Part shown: in pieces, positions 13,548 through 25,021 of the stretch | Numbering within the stretch: position 1 is the first letter of the stretch | How the letters are laid out: each line of letters starts with the position of its first letter | Assembly (NCBI GenBank): GCA_000181795.3 | Contig: CM012954.1 | Coordinates: 7,623,413-7,687,412, forward strand | DNA: 64,000 nucleotides | DNA from: Trichinella spiralis | Taxonomy: Eukaryota > Nematoda > Enoplea > Trichinellida > Trichinellidae | Reading direction: 5' to 3' | Made by a program: the position numbers and the translations under genes | Notes under the pieces: generated by a model | The model's input: the letters and a program-made list of their open reading frames with translations, nothing else | Told to the model about the DNA's origin: nothing | Database searches by the model: none

Positions 13548-13649
13548 GAGCTAGTGAGCAAGTTTGTGAGAGACAAACTGTGTCCAACCACAGATCATCT
13601 ACAATTCAAATAGCTCAGTGATTCCACTGCCAAAAGCTGAGATAAAAAA

Positions 13650-15875
13650 ATGATTTCAGTGTCGCTAGTTAATCTGGGTTCAATTTTTCTCCAAATAGCA
13701 CTCCTTTCAACAATTCGACCATGTTCAACAATGCCTTTGTGGCCATCGTCAGATTTTCATGCATCTAATGTCGTCAATGATGGTGCCGTTGATGAAGGTA
13801 AATGGCCCGTGGGCAGGTGTTGCCCAAGGGGCTGTCAGTGTGGTGTGCGCTATTCGGAACGATTCCGTGAACTGCTGAAAACGGTCGACTGTTTCAACGC
13901 CGGTTTGCAAGCTTTTCCTGAAAATTTGCCTTCTGACACGCAAGCACTGCTGCTGAGACACAACGGAATTCGCCTCCTGCCTGGAGCAGAACTGTGGCTA
14001 CCGGATTTAGTGCAGCTCGATTTGTCGCACAACCGTTTGAACGCGTTGGTCAGTCAAGATTTTCACGAACACGTCTTCGACGGTATGTACAATTTGCGTT
14101 CTTTGGATCTGAGCTCGAACGAATTGCGAAGGCTGTGCTTGAACGATTTCCGTGGTCTGTTCAATTTGGAAGAGCTGAACCTGGCCGACAACAGAATTTC
14201 CTCCGCAGCCGACGGTGCTTTCCACGGTCTGCTCAAATTGGAAACACTTCGGCTGTCCGGCAATCGGTTCACGTTCGTTCAAGCCGGCTGGTTCGACAAT
14301 TTGCCCGCTTTGCGTTCTTTGGCTTTGAATCGCAATTATTTGACACTGTTGACGGCGGACAATTTTCGATCCCTCAGCCAATTAGTTTCTCTGGATTTGT
14401 CGAAAAATCGCATATTCCGCATACACGATACCGCGTTCAACAGCCTCAACCGCCTGGACGTGCTTCGCCTGAGCGGAAATACGCTGGTCAGCGTGCCCAG
14501 GAGAGCGCTGCACGCGTTGAGACAGCTCAGATCAATCAATCTGAGTCAAAATCCCATCTTTCGAATACAGACCGACGACCTGGCCGATCTGCCCCAACTG
14601 CGCGACGTCAACTTCAGTGCGATGCAACGTCTACGTCTGGTCGACCGTGGGGCTTTCAAAAATTTGCCCAACCTCTTGGTGGTCGATTTGCACGACAATC
14701 CCTACCTTGGCTACGTGGATCGACTTGCTTTCGTCAACACCCCTGCCGTCAGTCATCTATTTTTGCACAACAACAACCTGACCGTCCTGGAAAGCGACGT
14801 GCTCGACGCGTTGCCGGCCCTGCAGGAGATGAGCCTCTACGGCAATCCGATACGATGCGACTGCAACGTACGATGGCTACGACAACGCCTGTCCAAACCG
14901 GGAACGGTTGTCTACCACGAAGCGGACCGAATCGTTTGCGATTCACCGATGGAACACAAATACAAACAGTTCACCTCCTTAAATCCGGACACCGACCTCC
15001 CGAGCAGCTGCGCCCCGCGTATTTTGTACATGTTCGATCCGACGAACAAACGAGCAGTCAGTGAATCGATCACGTACGATTGTCGGGCAGTCGGCGAGCC
15101 GAGACCCAAGATTCAGTGGTTCGTCGGTGTGGACGGCGGTCGTCCAATCGAGCCAAGCGTTTACCATCCCAGACGTCGGCTGGTCAACGGTCAAACCTTG
15201 TCGCTCGACAAACTCCAAGCCGACGATACCAACACGTACACCTGCGTGGCCGAAAATCCAATCTCAACTGCTAAATCCAGCACAACGCTTCAAATCACCA
15301 CACTCCAAGTACGCTTACATATCTCAACGGTGACGTCGACGACGGTTACAATCACGTGGAACGGTTCCAGTTCAGATTCTACCGTTTTTCAAATATTCTA
15401 CCGACCAGTTACTTCTCAACAGCAAAAACAACAACACCAATACGCGGGTACTGTAACACCAGCAATGCACACTTATACCGTGCACAATTTGAGACCGAAT
15501 ACCATGTACGATTTGTGCATGGCGGTGGAAGATAGTGACGATGTGATGGTCAATCTGTCCTGCAAACGTGCTGGCACTGAACCACTGCAAAGTCAACAAA
15601 GTGTGGAACACAGCGATCGTCTGGTGATTGAACCGAGCAGTTTGAAAAACAGAAACGAAAGAGCAACACTGGCAGCTGTCCTTGGAGCTTTCGCCTGTTC
15701 GGTAATACTGCTTTGTTTGGTCGCAGTTGCCGTTAGCGGTTACAGAGCCATCCAACGACGTCAAGCAGGACAAGCATTCAGCCGGTTGTCAGATTTGTTC
15801 TCAGCTAAAAATGCCGTTGCATCTTTGGAACAACTGGCTACACTCAAAGCAAACGGATACACAATAGGAAGTTGA
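13650..15875 (+). CDS. LRR-Ig-FN3 single-pass membrane receptor (LRRN-like)
   Basis: A cell-surface adhesion or signalling receptor with the domain order of the leucine-rich repeat neuronal (LRRN) family. A hydrophobic stretch near residues 8-20 suits a signal peptide. The cysteine-rich LRR N-cap is at about 57-85 ('CCPRGCQCG'). About twelve LRRs follow ('LRSLDLSSNEL', 'LEELNLADNRI', 'LETLRLSGNRF'). The LRR C-cap is at about 398-455 ('NPIRCDCNVRWLRQRL'), an Ig domain at about 456-550 ('YTCVAENP'), an FN3 domain at about 550-640 ('TVTITWNG') and a membrane helix at about 675-700. The cytoplasmic tail is about 40 residues. The 741-residue length is close to vertebrate LRRN (about 700-720). The gene is a single exon, much richer in GC than its neighbours, unlike the intron-split genes around it. 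Other LRR-Ig receptors (LRIT, LRFN, LINGO) are possible alternatives. Confidence 0.88.
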   Translation: MISVSLVNLGSIFLQIALLSTIRPCSTMPLWPSSDFHASNVVNDGAVDEGKWPVGRCCPRGCQCGVRYSERFRELLKTVDCFNAGLQAFPENLPSDTQALLLRHNGIRLLPGAELWLPDLVQLDLSHNRLNALVSQDFHEHVFDGMYNLRSLDLSSNELRRLCLNDFRGLFNLEELNLADNRISSAADGAFHGLLKLETLRLSGNRFTFVQAGWFDNLPALRSLALNRNYLTLLTADNFRSLSQLVSLDLSKNRIFRIHDTAFNSLNRLDVLRLSGNTLVSVPRRALHALRQLRSINLSQNPIFRIQTDDLADLPQLRDVNFSAMQRLRLVDRGAFKNLPNLLVVDLHDNPYLGYVDRLAFVNTPAVSHLFLHNNNLTVLESDVLDALPALQEMSLYGNPIRCDCNVRWLRQRLSKPGTVVYHEADRIVCDSPMEHKYKQFTSLNPDTDLPSSCAPRILYMFDPTNKRAVSESITYDCRAVGEPRPKIQWFVGVDGGRPIEPSVYHPRRRLVNGQTLSLDKLQADDTNTYTCVAENPISTAKSSTTLQITTLQVRLHISTVTSTTVTITWNGSSSDSTVFQIFYRPVTSQQQKQQHQYAGTVTPAMHTYTVHNLRPNTMYDLCMAVEDSDDVMVNLSCKRAGTEPLQSQQSVEHSDRLVIEPSSLKNRNERATLAAVLGAFACSVILLCLVAVAVSGYRAIQRRQAGQAFSRLSDLFSAKNAVASLEQLATLKANGYTIGS

Positions 15876-15902
15876 TTGGTCAAGAAATTGGAAAAAGTCA
15901 TT

Positions 15903-15921
15903 TTCTTCTTCTTCTTCTTCC
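15903..15921 (+). repeat. CTT tract in the LRR gene 3' UTR
   Basis: About six CTT units starting 28 bases after the stop codon, similar in placement to the tract after the PTR gene. Confidence 0.7.
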
Positions 15922-16103
15922 AATTGTGCATTTCACCATTCCCGCGTGCCTTGCCTTTGTTTTTATAACATACCCGCCTCAGCCAAAGAGATCTACACTT
16001 TGTTTAAATCAAAGTGTGATCGAATATCTCCAACACGGTTCTAATACTATTTCCGTTTTGTTGCCATATGTACAATTGTTGTTATTCTTTTTTTGTTAAA
16101 ACA

Positions 16104-16109
16104 AATAAA
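16104..16109 (+). terminator. Candidate poly(A) signal for the LRR gene
   Basis: AATAAA about 230 bases after the stop codon, within a T-rich to A-rich transition typical of 3' ends. Confidence 0.5.
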
Positions 16110-17868
16110 ATTTTAAATTATAAATATACACTTGTTTGTTGCATTATTAAAATACGGAAAAAAATGCAGCTCACATTACTGGACAATGTACACTTAAAAA
16201 GAAACTAAATTCCTAGAAACCCATATATACTTGTAGAGAATGTGTAGAACATCTTAAAAGCTTTTTTTATAATGAATACACATTGATAATTAGATCGAAT
16301 AGCTTTCACTGAAATCGATGCACTTATATACTTATTTAAGAATTCATTAAACATCTGGAATATGCTGTATGACAAAAATTTGACAGATTGCCGTTAGTGC
16401 CAGGGTCATTTATATGATAACAATTTGGCATTATTAATATAAATTGAAATGAAATTGCATTAAAAAACTCAAATCATCAAACATCATACGCACAAATAAG
16501 TAATAATTGAATTATAATATCTAAATTTAAAAAACGAAACAAAGAACACAACTCCAACACAGACAAATTCGTTCATTCGTTGAAGAGAGAAGAAGTATGA
16601 AAACACTAAAATTAAATATTTCAATGGATTTAATGTTGGATTAATAAAAAACAAAAAAAAACAATGATAATAATAAGAGCAAATATTAATCGAACAATTA
16701 TTCGTTAATTTTCTTTATATCCATTATATATGCTGCATGGAAAATTGTAAACGGAGAAGCTGCCAACGCATGAGCAGTAACAAACAACGACCAATCGGAT
16801 TAGATCAAATATCAAGTATGAAAAGAAATAAAGTGAAAGATGATCAATTGCCGGTTACAGTTTACGTAATCTTTTCACTACTGTAACCTCTGAATGAGAA
16901 GAGAAAATAATGGGGAAAAGATGCACGTGCAGGAGTTAGTGTAAATGATGGAGCACCATACCAGGAAATTAAACACGGTCCAATGAAGCTCGGATGCAAA
17001 TTAATTCATTCACGAATTGACTAAGTGGTGCAAGAGATATAAAGGCAAGATCGTAAATCTGACTGTGTCCCACTTTTTCCTGAACATGAGTGGACACGTG
17101 CAAGAAGGGTTTCGAATTAGTTTTAAGCCGCGCTTTGTCGCCTATCATAATTGTCTAGATCGAACTGAGCTTTTCCCAATCTAATGGTTCAGCATTCTTG
17201 CAAAACCATCATTTCTCCTGACAAAAGATCTGGTGATGGCCATTGATGACAAAAGTACAACAAGCACAAAAGCTTCTATGATCGTGCTGAGCAATTTCTC
17301 AAGGGTCAAGTGAGCCAGTGACTTTACTGTCACTACTGGTCGAGACAGAACTGAAAAGCAGCCAAGGGCGTTTACCACAAGCAATTACTATGCGCTGTGT
17401 TTATTCTTGATTTTTCCCCTGGGTCGCTAAGGTCAACATACTCCAACACTCAGTGCAAACTTCACATTTTTCAAAGCAAACCATACTATTCTTTTTTTAG
17501 CGTCTCACTCACTTTAATTCACAAAATATCAATTTAATTATGAATATTGGGGGAAATGTGCATAAATTATACAATTTATTTAAAATAACATTTCATGACT
17601 ACAACCGTTTTTCCTTGCTGATATTTCAAAATAATTAGAAACAACAAAATAAAAAATAAACAATGTGTGTCTAAAAACACAAAGTTTATCAAATTCACAA
17701 TTAAATACAACAAAACTATATGAGCATATTTTTCATCCCAATAATTAAAGCATAAATATTCACAAAACTGAAATTACAATTACATATTATATTTAACAGT
17801 ACGGTTACATTCGCTTAGAAGCGTTCTTATAAATTTTTACCATGAAAAAGATGAATGACCAACAATGC

Positions 17869-18231
17869 CTAAGTGTCAGCATCGTCAAGACATTCCCGTG
17901 CTTTCTTAATAATGCCGAAAGTTTCTTCAACATCATCACTTGAAATGTGTGCTCCAAAACGTTGTAGGAAAATCTCCATTTGCGAAACAATAGCACGCAA
18001 GCGTTCGGCAAAAATGACAACATAACGATCATCTTTGGAATCATCATTTTTGCACAAATTCTGTTCAACATCCGAACAGCGCTTCCTCTTAGTAGAACTA
18101 ACAAGATTCGAACTGCGATCTTTGGAAAATGCTTTCAGATTTGAATTCACATTTGAATAACACTTATAATCATCCATACAACACAACAACAGCTTCAATT
18201 TCGCTGTGAAAAGCTCTTTGTAATCATCCAT
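17869..18231 (-). CDS. Unrecognised intronless protein of 120 residues
   Basis: I do not recognise this protein. The ATG at 18231 opens 'MDDYKELFTAKLKLLLCC' and the frame runs uninterrupted to the stop at 17869. The middle (about residues 25-60) is polar and basic, with a nuclear-signal-like 'STKRKRCSD'. The C-terminal half, about 'VVIFAERLRAIVSQMEIFL' to 'IIKKARECLDDADT', looks like two amphipathic helices. That arrangement resembles small subunits of helical-bundle complexes, but I will not name one. A TTTGCCGTGCAG acceptor-like site ends 13 bases before the ATG and could accept a spliced leader. It is isolated in a gene-poor region. The ORF could be a chance one, although its composition (many Asp, Lys, Cys and no poly-Phe/Asn bias) is more gene-like than nearby ORFs. 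Confidence 0.5.
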   Translation of the reverse strand: MDDYKELFTAKLKLLLCCMDDYKCYSNVNSNLKAFSKDRSSNLVSSTKRKRCSDVEQNLCKNDDSKDDRYVVIFAERLRAIVSQMEIFLQRFGAHISSDDVEETFGIIKKARECLDDADT

Positions 18232-21200
18232 TACTTCACAAAATCTGCACGGCAAACTTTACTAATTTTCTCGTAAATCTGATTGAATACACTCTACTCT
18301 ACTGTGCCTCATTTTTATATACTGCACTAAACTGCACGTTGTATAAATTGGTTTAAACAAAATGTCACTTTAATCTTTACTTTAAAAATATCTTATTCTC
18401 ACATTAAAGTAAACAATTTAGGCAAAAACATCGACAATACAACTATTTTTATAACTGCCGAAAGATGAATAAAACAAATCTCATATGCCATTTATAAATA
18501 TAAATTCAGTTTTGTCATTCAGAAGCTTCTTGATAAGTAATTCTTAATATTTCTAATAATTAGTTAATAGCTCCTAATTGTGAATAGCTGCATTGTTGTA
18601 GCACATTGGACGAAATGGTGAAATTCATATCTATGCAGCTGCTATCATTCGCCTTTACTGCATGATCGTAAACATATACATATTTTAACTTCAAAATTGC
18701 CTTTTACTTAACATTTCTTAAAAACCCATACAGCTGTATGATTTTCTAAGAAGCTTTAAAAGAAAGTTTTTCATTTAATGCTAAAAGTCAGCTTTAAGCT
18801 AATCTCCAAATGACCATGTTGTAGAGTAAAAATATTGAAGAACATTTCTTCAAGATCCAATCCATTCATTGTTGTGTACCAACAAGCTGTTGTTTCACTG
18901 ATAAAAGTAAAGAACTATCTGGGAATATCTGATAACAAGAAAAACTGTTTCACCATAAACACAAGGTGTAAAATAACAATTACTAGATCAGAGAAATATT
19001 CATCTACTGACACTGGCGTAACAACTGCTTAGTTTTAAATACATTATCAACGGTTAATCTTTCCCATTGTACTAAAATCGCCTTTAGCGTAACAGTTAAG
19101 CATGATACACCAACACAACCATTAACGCGTCATTTTGTGAACTTTTAAAAGACAGAAAAGTAGACAATATGAAAAGCAACATTTGTGATTTCGCTTTGTC
19201 GTGTTGCTTGATAAGTGATTATTTGTGCATTCACAAACGGTGCTACTTAAAAACTGAACATAAAACAATTCTGTTGAATTGAAATAAATGGCTGCTTTGT
19301 ACCTTCTTATCCTTCACTCATCAAGATCTATGCACCAAGTTATAAGTTGTGAGAAAACGCAAAAACTCTTCGAATGCACTTTGCTCATATATGAATGGTA
19401 TCGCGAGCAAAACATCAACAAATTATCATTTTATGCCCGTCAAAAAATTTAATTGCTGACTAGCTTCTGCCTTGTTGCTTGTTTACAAGTTGATGATGCA
19501 CAGTTTTCAGAATATATGAATATATACTTGGAAACAGAATAACATTGCCTATATGACATTAGTGTTAAAAAATACCAACCAAATTAAATGCGCTTTTCGC
19601 GAATTAAAAACTGCTTCATCTTCCATATTAAGATAATCATATGAACACTGCTTCATTTACTAAATCGTTGGCGCAATAACAAATTTAACGAACGATAAAC
19701 GTTATATAAAATCACAGACGCAAAAGTGGGTGTGAAATGATAAACTGATTAAAAAACGCGAGAAAAACTGCCACGATAAAATAAATCACTCATCAGATGA
19801 AATATGAGAGGAAAAATAATCGTAGATTCCATTAAACTGTTTTTGAACAAAACGACCAACAATACTTCATTATCATTTTAGTACAGTATGCTACTGTAAT
19901 TTGAATGTAAAAAAATTTACATTTTTGAAATTATCATCATCATAAATATGTGCATGTGTACAATTACAGATTTTATAAAATAACTATATAAGCAAACATG
20001 TTGGAAAATTTTGTATAAAGGAAATAACACCCGACTGCGGTATAAATATATTCAAAAACCGTCAAAATATTGAAAAAACAAAGCTTACCAGTATGAGATG
20101 AAAATTTCTGAATGTAGAACGCCATATTTAACAACAAATTGATTGAACTTTGCTTCTGAAACGTCGACAGGAAAAAAAATGTTGTTGATGATGTGGTGCA
20201 AATAGACGTTGAAAAGCTGGAGATGATGACAGTGTAAATTTTAAACAAATGAGGAGATAATGCAGCTTTTAAATTAACTGAGGAAGGGAAAAGCCGAACG
20301 AGCTCATTGTGCTACTGGGGATGCTGACAACGAAGAGCAAAGATAGCTAAAAGAAAAAATATACATGTAATTCATGAAATTCTCAATACAACTGTTTATC
20401 AGTAAAGTGCCTATTTAAATAGTAACGCTGACTACGGTTTATCAAATTATTAAAGAAACAATTTAATTGATTGAATGTTCATCTAAAATATCACGAAAGC
20501 AACTGTTTTTTCTATTGATGAAAACAGCCAATGTGGAAAACATTGCATAATAATTTGAAGCAAAATCACAAAGCTCAATAGCTGTGCAATTAATTACTTT
20601 TCGTATCAAATGTTATAATTTATACAACTAAATAATATTTAAGAAAATGCAATTGAAATTCATTAACAGAAAATTAAATAAATTACTTACGAAAGTCATC
20701 AGAGCGCTTGAAACCAGTGGAACAGTTATCTGTTACAATCGTCTTAGGTACTTGTAATTCAAACTTTTCATACTTACTTTTCTACAATAAAAACTTTTAA
20801 ATGGAACGTTTAAACATAAATTGTGAAAAAATAAATATATTTCTTATTTAATTTTTTTAATTTAATGAATTTTTCAATTCAATTTTCACTTATAATTTTA
20901 CTTGTTGCTCAACATGATTAAACAAATTTTTCAACTGCTCTAAGCAATGAAATCACAAGGAAGAGTGTTTTGAGACGATGTACAGTACAATAGATTAACT
21001 ACAAACGAAACAACTTGAACAATAAATGTGACAAATATAAAAACACTAATTACATTTTTCAAAAAGTAAAGATATGGTTTAGTTTGGTATTAATAAATGA
21101 TATGAATATACTAACCTATTACATACGTAAATAGTTGTCCTAGTTCACTAGAAGTGTAAAAACTTGCGCTGTTTTATTCTACCCAGTAATAATGCATAGC

Positions 21201-21792
21201 AGGGAATGTTTTCGAAATATTGAACGCTTTAATTTTTCTTCTAAATTTGACTTGATTTCATATGAAAAATAATTTTATTTTGATGATGTGAAATTTTCGT
21301 TGATTTCAAAAATAAATTTGATCTGTTTCTTCTTACAGTACGCTGATTTGATTCTAAACACTACAAAAAAAGTAATGTTACAATGTTTCAAATAACAACA
21401 TTCAAATGTCAACTTTTTCACTGTTAAACATGAAAAGCAGTTTTCAAAAAAAACTTCAAATATTAAGTGAAAAAATAAATAAATCAATAATATTTTCACG
21501 CATTTATCCGCAGGATTTAAGAAAAATTGAAAAAAAAATTACCGTATCAGCTTTGCTTGCACATGTACGATCAGTAGTCGGCATTGCTTAGTAAAGTAAA
21601 TGCTATTTATAAAAATTTTAAATTTCTTTTAATGACTAATCTGAACGTTATTACAGAAAGAACAGCTGAAATTCAACAAAGATTGTTGTTTAACATAATA
21701 CTTTTTTTTCTCTTTTAGAAACAACGTTAAAACTCTGGAAAACAATGTGGCATCTTTCATTGTTTTCCATATTACATACAGATTTTTGAATT
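18232..21792. other. AT-rich intergenic region
   Basis: About 3.5 kb of AT-rich sequence with only short, low-complexity ORFs. No conserved protein, RNA gene, terminal inverted repeats or obvious tandem arrays were noticed. Confidence 0.5.
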
Positions 21793-23952
21793 TCAATAAA
21801 AATTATTTCTTGGCGGAAATCCACGAGGAGGAGTGACCGCAAACCGCGCATGCGATGCCAAGCCAGGCGCACCGAAGGGTCCACCACCACCAACTACACC
21901 CCTCGGCAATCTGGATTCCGCAATACCTTGATAAGAGCTAGCAAAATTGATTGGAGGTGCGTTTCGAATCATTGGATTGGACGGCAAAAACCGCCGAGGT
22001 GGTGGAACTGCTCCGGAAGGTATGAGTGGCATATTCGGTGGTGCTAAATTATAAAATTAAACGACATTAAATAATATTCGATTTTTTTCAATAAAAAATT
22101 TTAAAAAGATAACTAGTTCTCAAATCAATTTTGAAATATAATTTTTCACTAACAAGGAAGAGAAGTAAAGAAAATAAGTTAAAAGAGAACAGGTCGTGGA
22201 AAACAGGTCCAAATGCATGATTGTCGGTTTCCTACCTGAACCTGAAGAACTAAGCTTTTCATAAAATCTGGCCGAACACAATGCTCGAAATTTGTTGCTG
22301 GAAACATGCAGACAAACTAACTGAACTTAGAAGAGAATATTCCAAATTTACATGTACGTACCGAGACCGATTCACGCAAAACAAGAAGAATACGACTTAA
22401 TGTTGCTTCTGAGGGGAAAATTTTCAAACCGTCCTCTATTATGAAATTGCTAAAACTTACCAGAATTGATAAGAGCCGCTTGATGTGGCAAATTGACCGG
22501 TGATTCAAGTATTCCTCGATTTGGCAGTTTTGAATCCCGACGCGATCCGCTAGTTGTCGTACAACAATATTTTGGAAATGTAGCGCGAATTTCTTCCTGT
22601 TAAAAAAAACAAACAACATATAACAACATAATAAAATCTATAATTAATTATTTTACTAATGACAAATCTTCATCGGGATGGATAATTTTCGTACCAGACC
22701 CTGCCATCAGTTTAGCAGTTGATGCGACAACAGTATCCGTCGAAAGTAAAGCTGTAGAAGCGCCAGAGGCGTATGCAGGAAATGTTGCAGTAGTGGTTGA
22801 ATCAGGTACGGATGGCTAACAATAATTACAACAAAATAAATTCAAATTTAAAATTGCAAAGTTACAAAATTACTCCCGACTGCATTCCACTAGAATATGA
22901 TGGTATAGAAAATGAGGGGGGTTCAGGAAGCAATGCAGGGGCAGGCCGTTGCAGACCAGCAACAAATGGAATGTTAGAAACAACAGGAGCTAGAAAAAAC
23001 AATTTCAAAAGCAGCAAAACAATTATTTGCAAAAATAGTTTACCAACAACAGAAACCGGCAACGCCATACCTACTGCCTGCATCCTAGGAGCAAGCGAAT
23101 TCATACCCTGCACACTGGCTGCAACATTAGGTGGAAACATTTGCGTTAAAGCACTCTGCTGAGCAGAACTTGCGTCAGGCTCCAACGCAGCCTTTTTTTC
23201 CGCCGGTTCTTCACCTATAATATTAGGAACAAATAAATTTAAAAATACAATCATATAAATACAAAAACAAACATCTTCCTAAGACGTGAGATTCATGAGC
23301 TTTGAGGTCAGCTTCTGGAACACCTTCCATGCCATAAATTTCAATCTCAGTTGAGCTGCGATTTAGCAAAGAATTTGGTATTCGATCAATCGTCTCCTTG
23401 TGCACCTTTAAAGTAACGCGCTGAATAACTTTTAATGTAAAAAAACAAACAAAAATAAATTAAAAACCTGCAAACAATGAATTGCCAAACCCGGACCTGT
23501 GTACAACTTTTTATGGCATTTATGACACTTAAAGTGCTTCGCTTTTTGGTGCTGGATAAGAACTTTATCATCTTCAAATTCTCTATTGCAATACCTAAAA
23601 TTGCGTAAATGTTAATAGCAAATGAAAAAATTATGATGCATAAATCACTGAAATCAATTAAAAGAATGTTGAAATAGCTTACATTACTCAGCAAATAGAA
23701 ATTCATTACATATCAATACACTGCATAACAACAATTAGTTAACCAAGAAATTCAATTAATATGATCTGTATCACATATGAAACATTAACATAAGATATAA
23801 TTAATAATTTAATAAATATTACTAATCAATCTTCACGCATGTCAAACAATTTAAACATCATGCAGCAGTGTTCCTCAAATCTATCAACTTCAATTGATGT
23901 AAAAGTCTTACCAACACCATGGTTTAAGAATCTTCTTCTTTTTACGTCCCAT
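21793..23952 (-). CDS. ZNF207: BUB3-interacting zinc-finger protein ZNF207/BuGZ
   Basis: A nuclear and spindle protein that binds and stabilises BUB3 for chromosome alignment, with proposed roles in spindle-matrix assembly and splicing. Exons in transcription order: 23952-23912, 23594-23468, 23405-23273, 23214-23044, 22989-22874, 22815-22657, 22596-22461, 22043-21793; phases close to 377 residues. The N-terminus '[18 protein letters not shown]' and the paired C2H2 fingers ('[19 protein letters not shown]', '[10 protein letters not shown]') match the family almost residue for residue, followed by '[15 protein letters not shown]'. A proline/methionine-rich low-complexity middle follows. The GLEBS-type BUB3-binding motif is intact ('[18 protein letters not shown]', keeping the key EE pair). 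The C-terminus is Pro/Arg/Gly-rich. The protein is shorter than the human one (about 480-490) through a reduced low-complexity linker. U2AF1 lies upstream on the same strand. Confidence 0.95.
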
Positions 23953-25021
23953 ATCATATATGACAAATGTATTAATAGTAACCTAAACTAAAAATTGACG
24001 AATTAACGTAATAAAAAGTAACAAAATCATTTATAATCAAAGTAAATAACAAGCATAAAAACGCGGAAAATGCACTGGAAACTTTGTAAAACAAAAAATT
24101 TTCACAGTTAACTAAACATTAAACATTATACACTTATCCTGAAAACATTAAAAAGCCTACACAGCCATTGGAAAACCACAACTCTCAAAAAATCAATAAA
24201 CCTTCAAACGCAAGACAAAATATGATAAATGAACTTTACAACCTTGAAAGAAATGGAAATTTTCAGTAACAATTTCTATTAAATTAATTTACATCACATC
24301 ACAACATTTAGTTTTAAAATATGTATAAAAACTGAATACGGAAATATGAATACGACTTCCAGGAAGTATAAACGAAAAATAAATATTGACATAAGAATGA
24401 AACATTTTAGGAAGATTCAAGAAAAAGATGGCATGTAAATGTTGAAATGTTATGCTGGTAGAAACTGAACTTTAAATATAAAAAAGTACAATTCAAATGC
24501 AACGCATGTTTCCGCCAGAGGTTTATAAAAATTTATTAGAAAAACAACACACCAGGCTATAACAATAACAAGCTGCTAAAGGTTCTTCCTGTAGTTTCTC
24601 ATCATTGATTTTCAGGCTCAAATATATTGACTACTGTAAGACAACGATAAAACATACGAGACATTATATCATGAGTACGTGAGTTCATATTAGAGGGCAA
24701 TAATTTTTATGCGTTTCTAAATTTGCTAAAATTTCATAATCAAAGCGCCAGTGTCCTGATTTCTCATCTTAATGCTCATATTTCAATAAAATTCCACTTG
24801 ACCTTTATAAAATATTATAATGCAATAAATATACATATTTAAGAGCTTAATACAAATGCACAACATAATCATTTATTTCATTAACATTCAGCAAAAATGT
24901 AAACTTCAATGTTACATCTGTTACCTAATGTTAACCAATAAACCAGAAAGAACGCATTTAAATAAACTTTTACGATATCATATTTTGATTGTTTTCCATC
25001 ATTTAAAATATTTCATTAAAT
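23953..25021. other. Intergenic region U2AF1 to ZNF207
   Basis: About 1.07 kb between two same-strand genes. It is strongly AT-rich; no coding exon or RNA gene is evident. It should hold the ZNF207 promoter or trans-splice site and the U2AF1 3' UTR. Confidence 0.5.

Larger units (their letters stand above)
13200..13600 (+). promoter_or_regulatory. Promoter-like region upstream of the LRR receptor gene
   Basis: A GC-richer island within AT-rich surroundings, just upstream of the ATG at 13650. It contains a CTCG-rich block framed by two GCTAGC palindromes (13207-13228), a forward CCAAT box in 'GGTCAACCAATAGAACG' near 13291-13307, an inverted CCAAT (ATTGG) near 13458-13464, a 9-bp inverted repeat at 13313-13333, and a CAGT microsatellite at 13516-13547. 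Calling this a promoter is inference from position and motifs; no transcription start can be read from sequence alone. Confidence 0.45.
7872..13649. other. Gene-poor intergenic region between UCKL1 and the LRR gene
   Basis: About 5.8 kb between two divergent genes. It is AT-rich, with simple repeats near 10092 and 10993, and many short ORFs without family signals. A slightly GC-richer patch at about 11900-12200 holds a minus-strand 70-codon ORF (11960-12172) that I cannot support as a gene. From about 13190 onward the base composition rises and promoter-like elements appear; these are listed separately. No transposon ORF, RNA gene or terminal repeat pair was recognised. Confidence 0.55.
15876..17868. 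other. Intergenic region after the LRR gene
   Basis: After the LRR 3' UTR the sequence is AT-rich to about 16700. A somewhat more mixed stretch follows (16730-17450) without a supported gene. A minus-strand ORF at 17181-17384 starts without an ATG and has no recognisable features. Nothing else is seen. Confidence 0.5.

Noticed and set aside
13549-13570. GTGAGCAAGTTT resembling miR-87
   Set aside because: Only the seed-like part matches and no hairpin arm is present; it lies in the microsatellite-adjacent 5' flank.
13994-15064. Long alternative ORF of 356 codons overlapping the LRR gene in another frame, and several antisense ORFs
   Set aside because: These are shadows of the GC-rich LRR coding exon; they show no domain and are Arg/Gln/Ser-biased as expected from the other frame.
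17181-17384. Minus-strand hydrophobic ORF of 67 codons
   Set aside because: It has no ATG start, no signal for splicing, and no recognisable family; probably chance.
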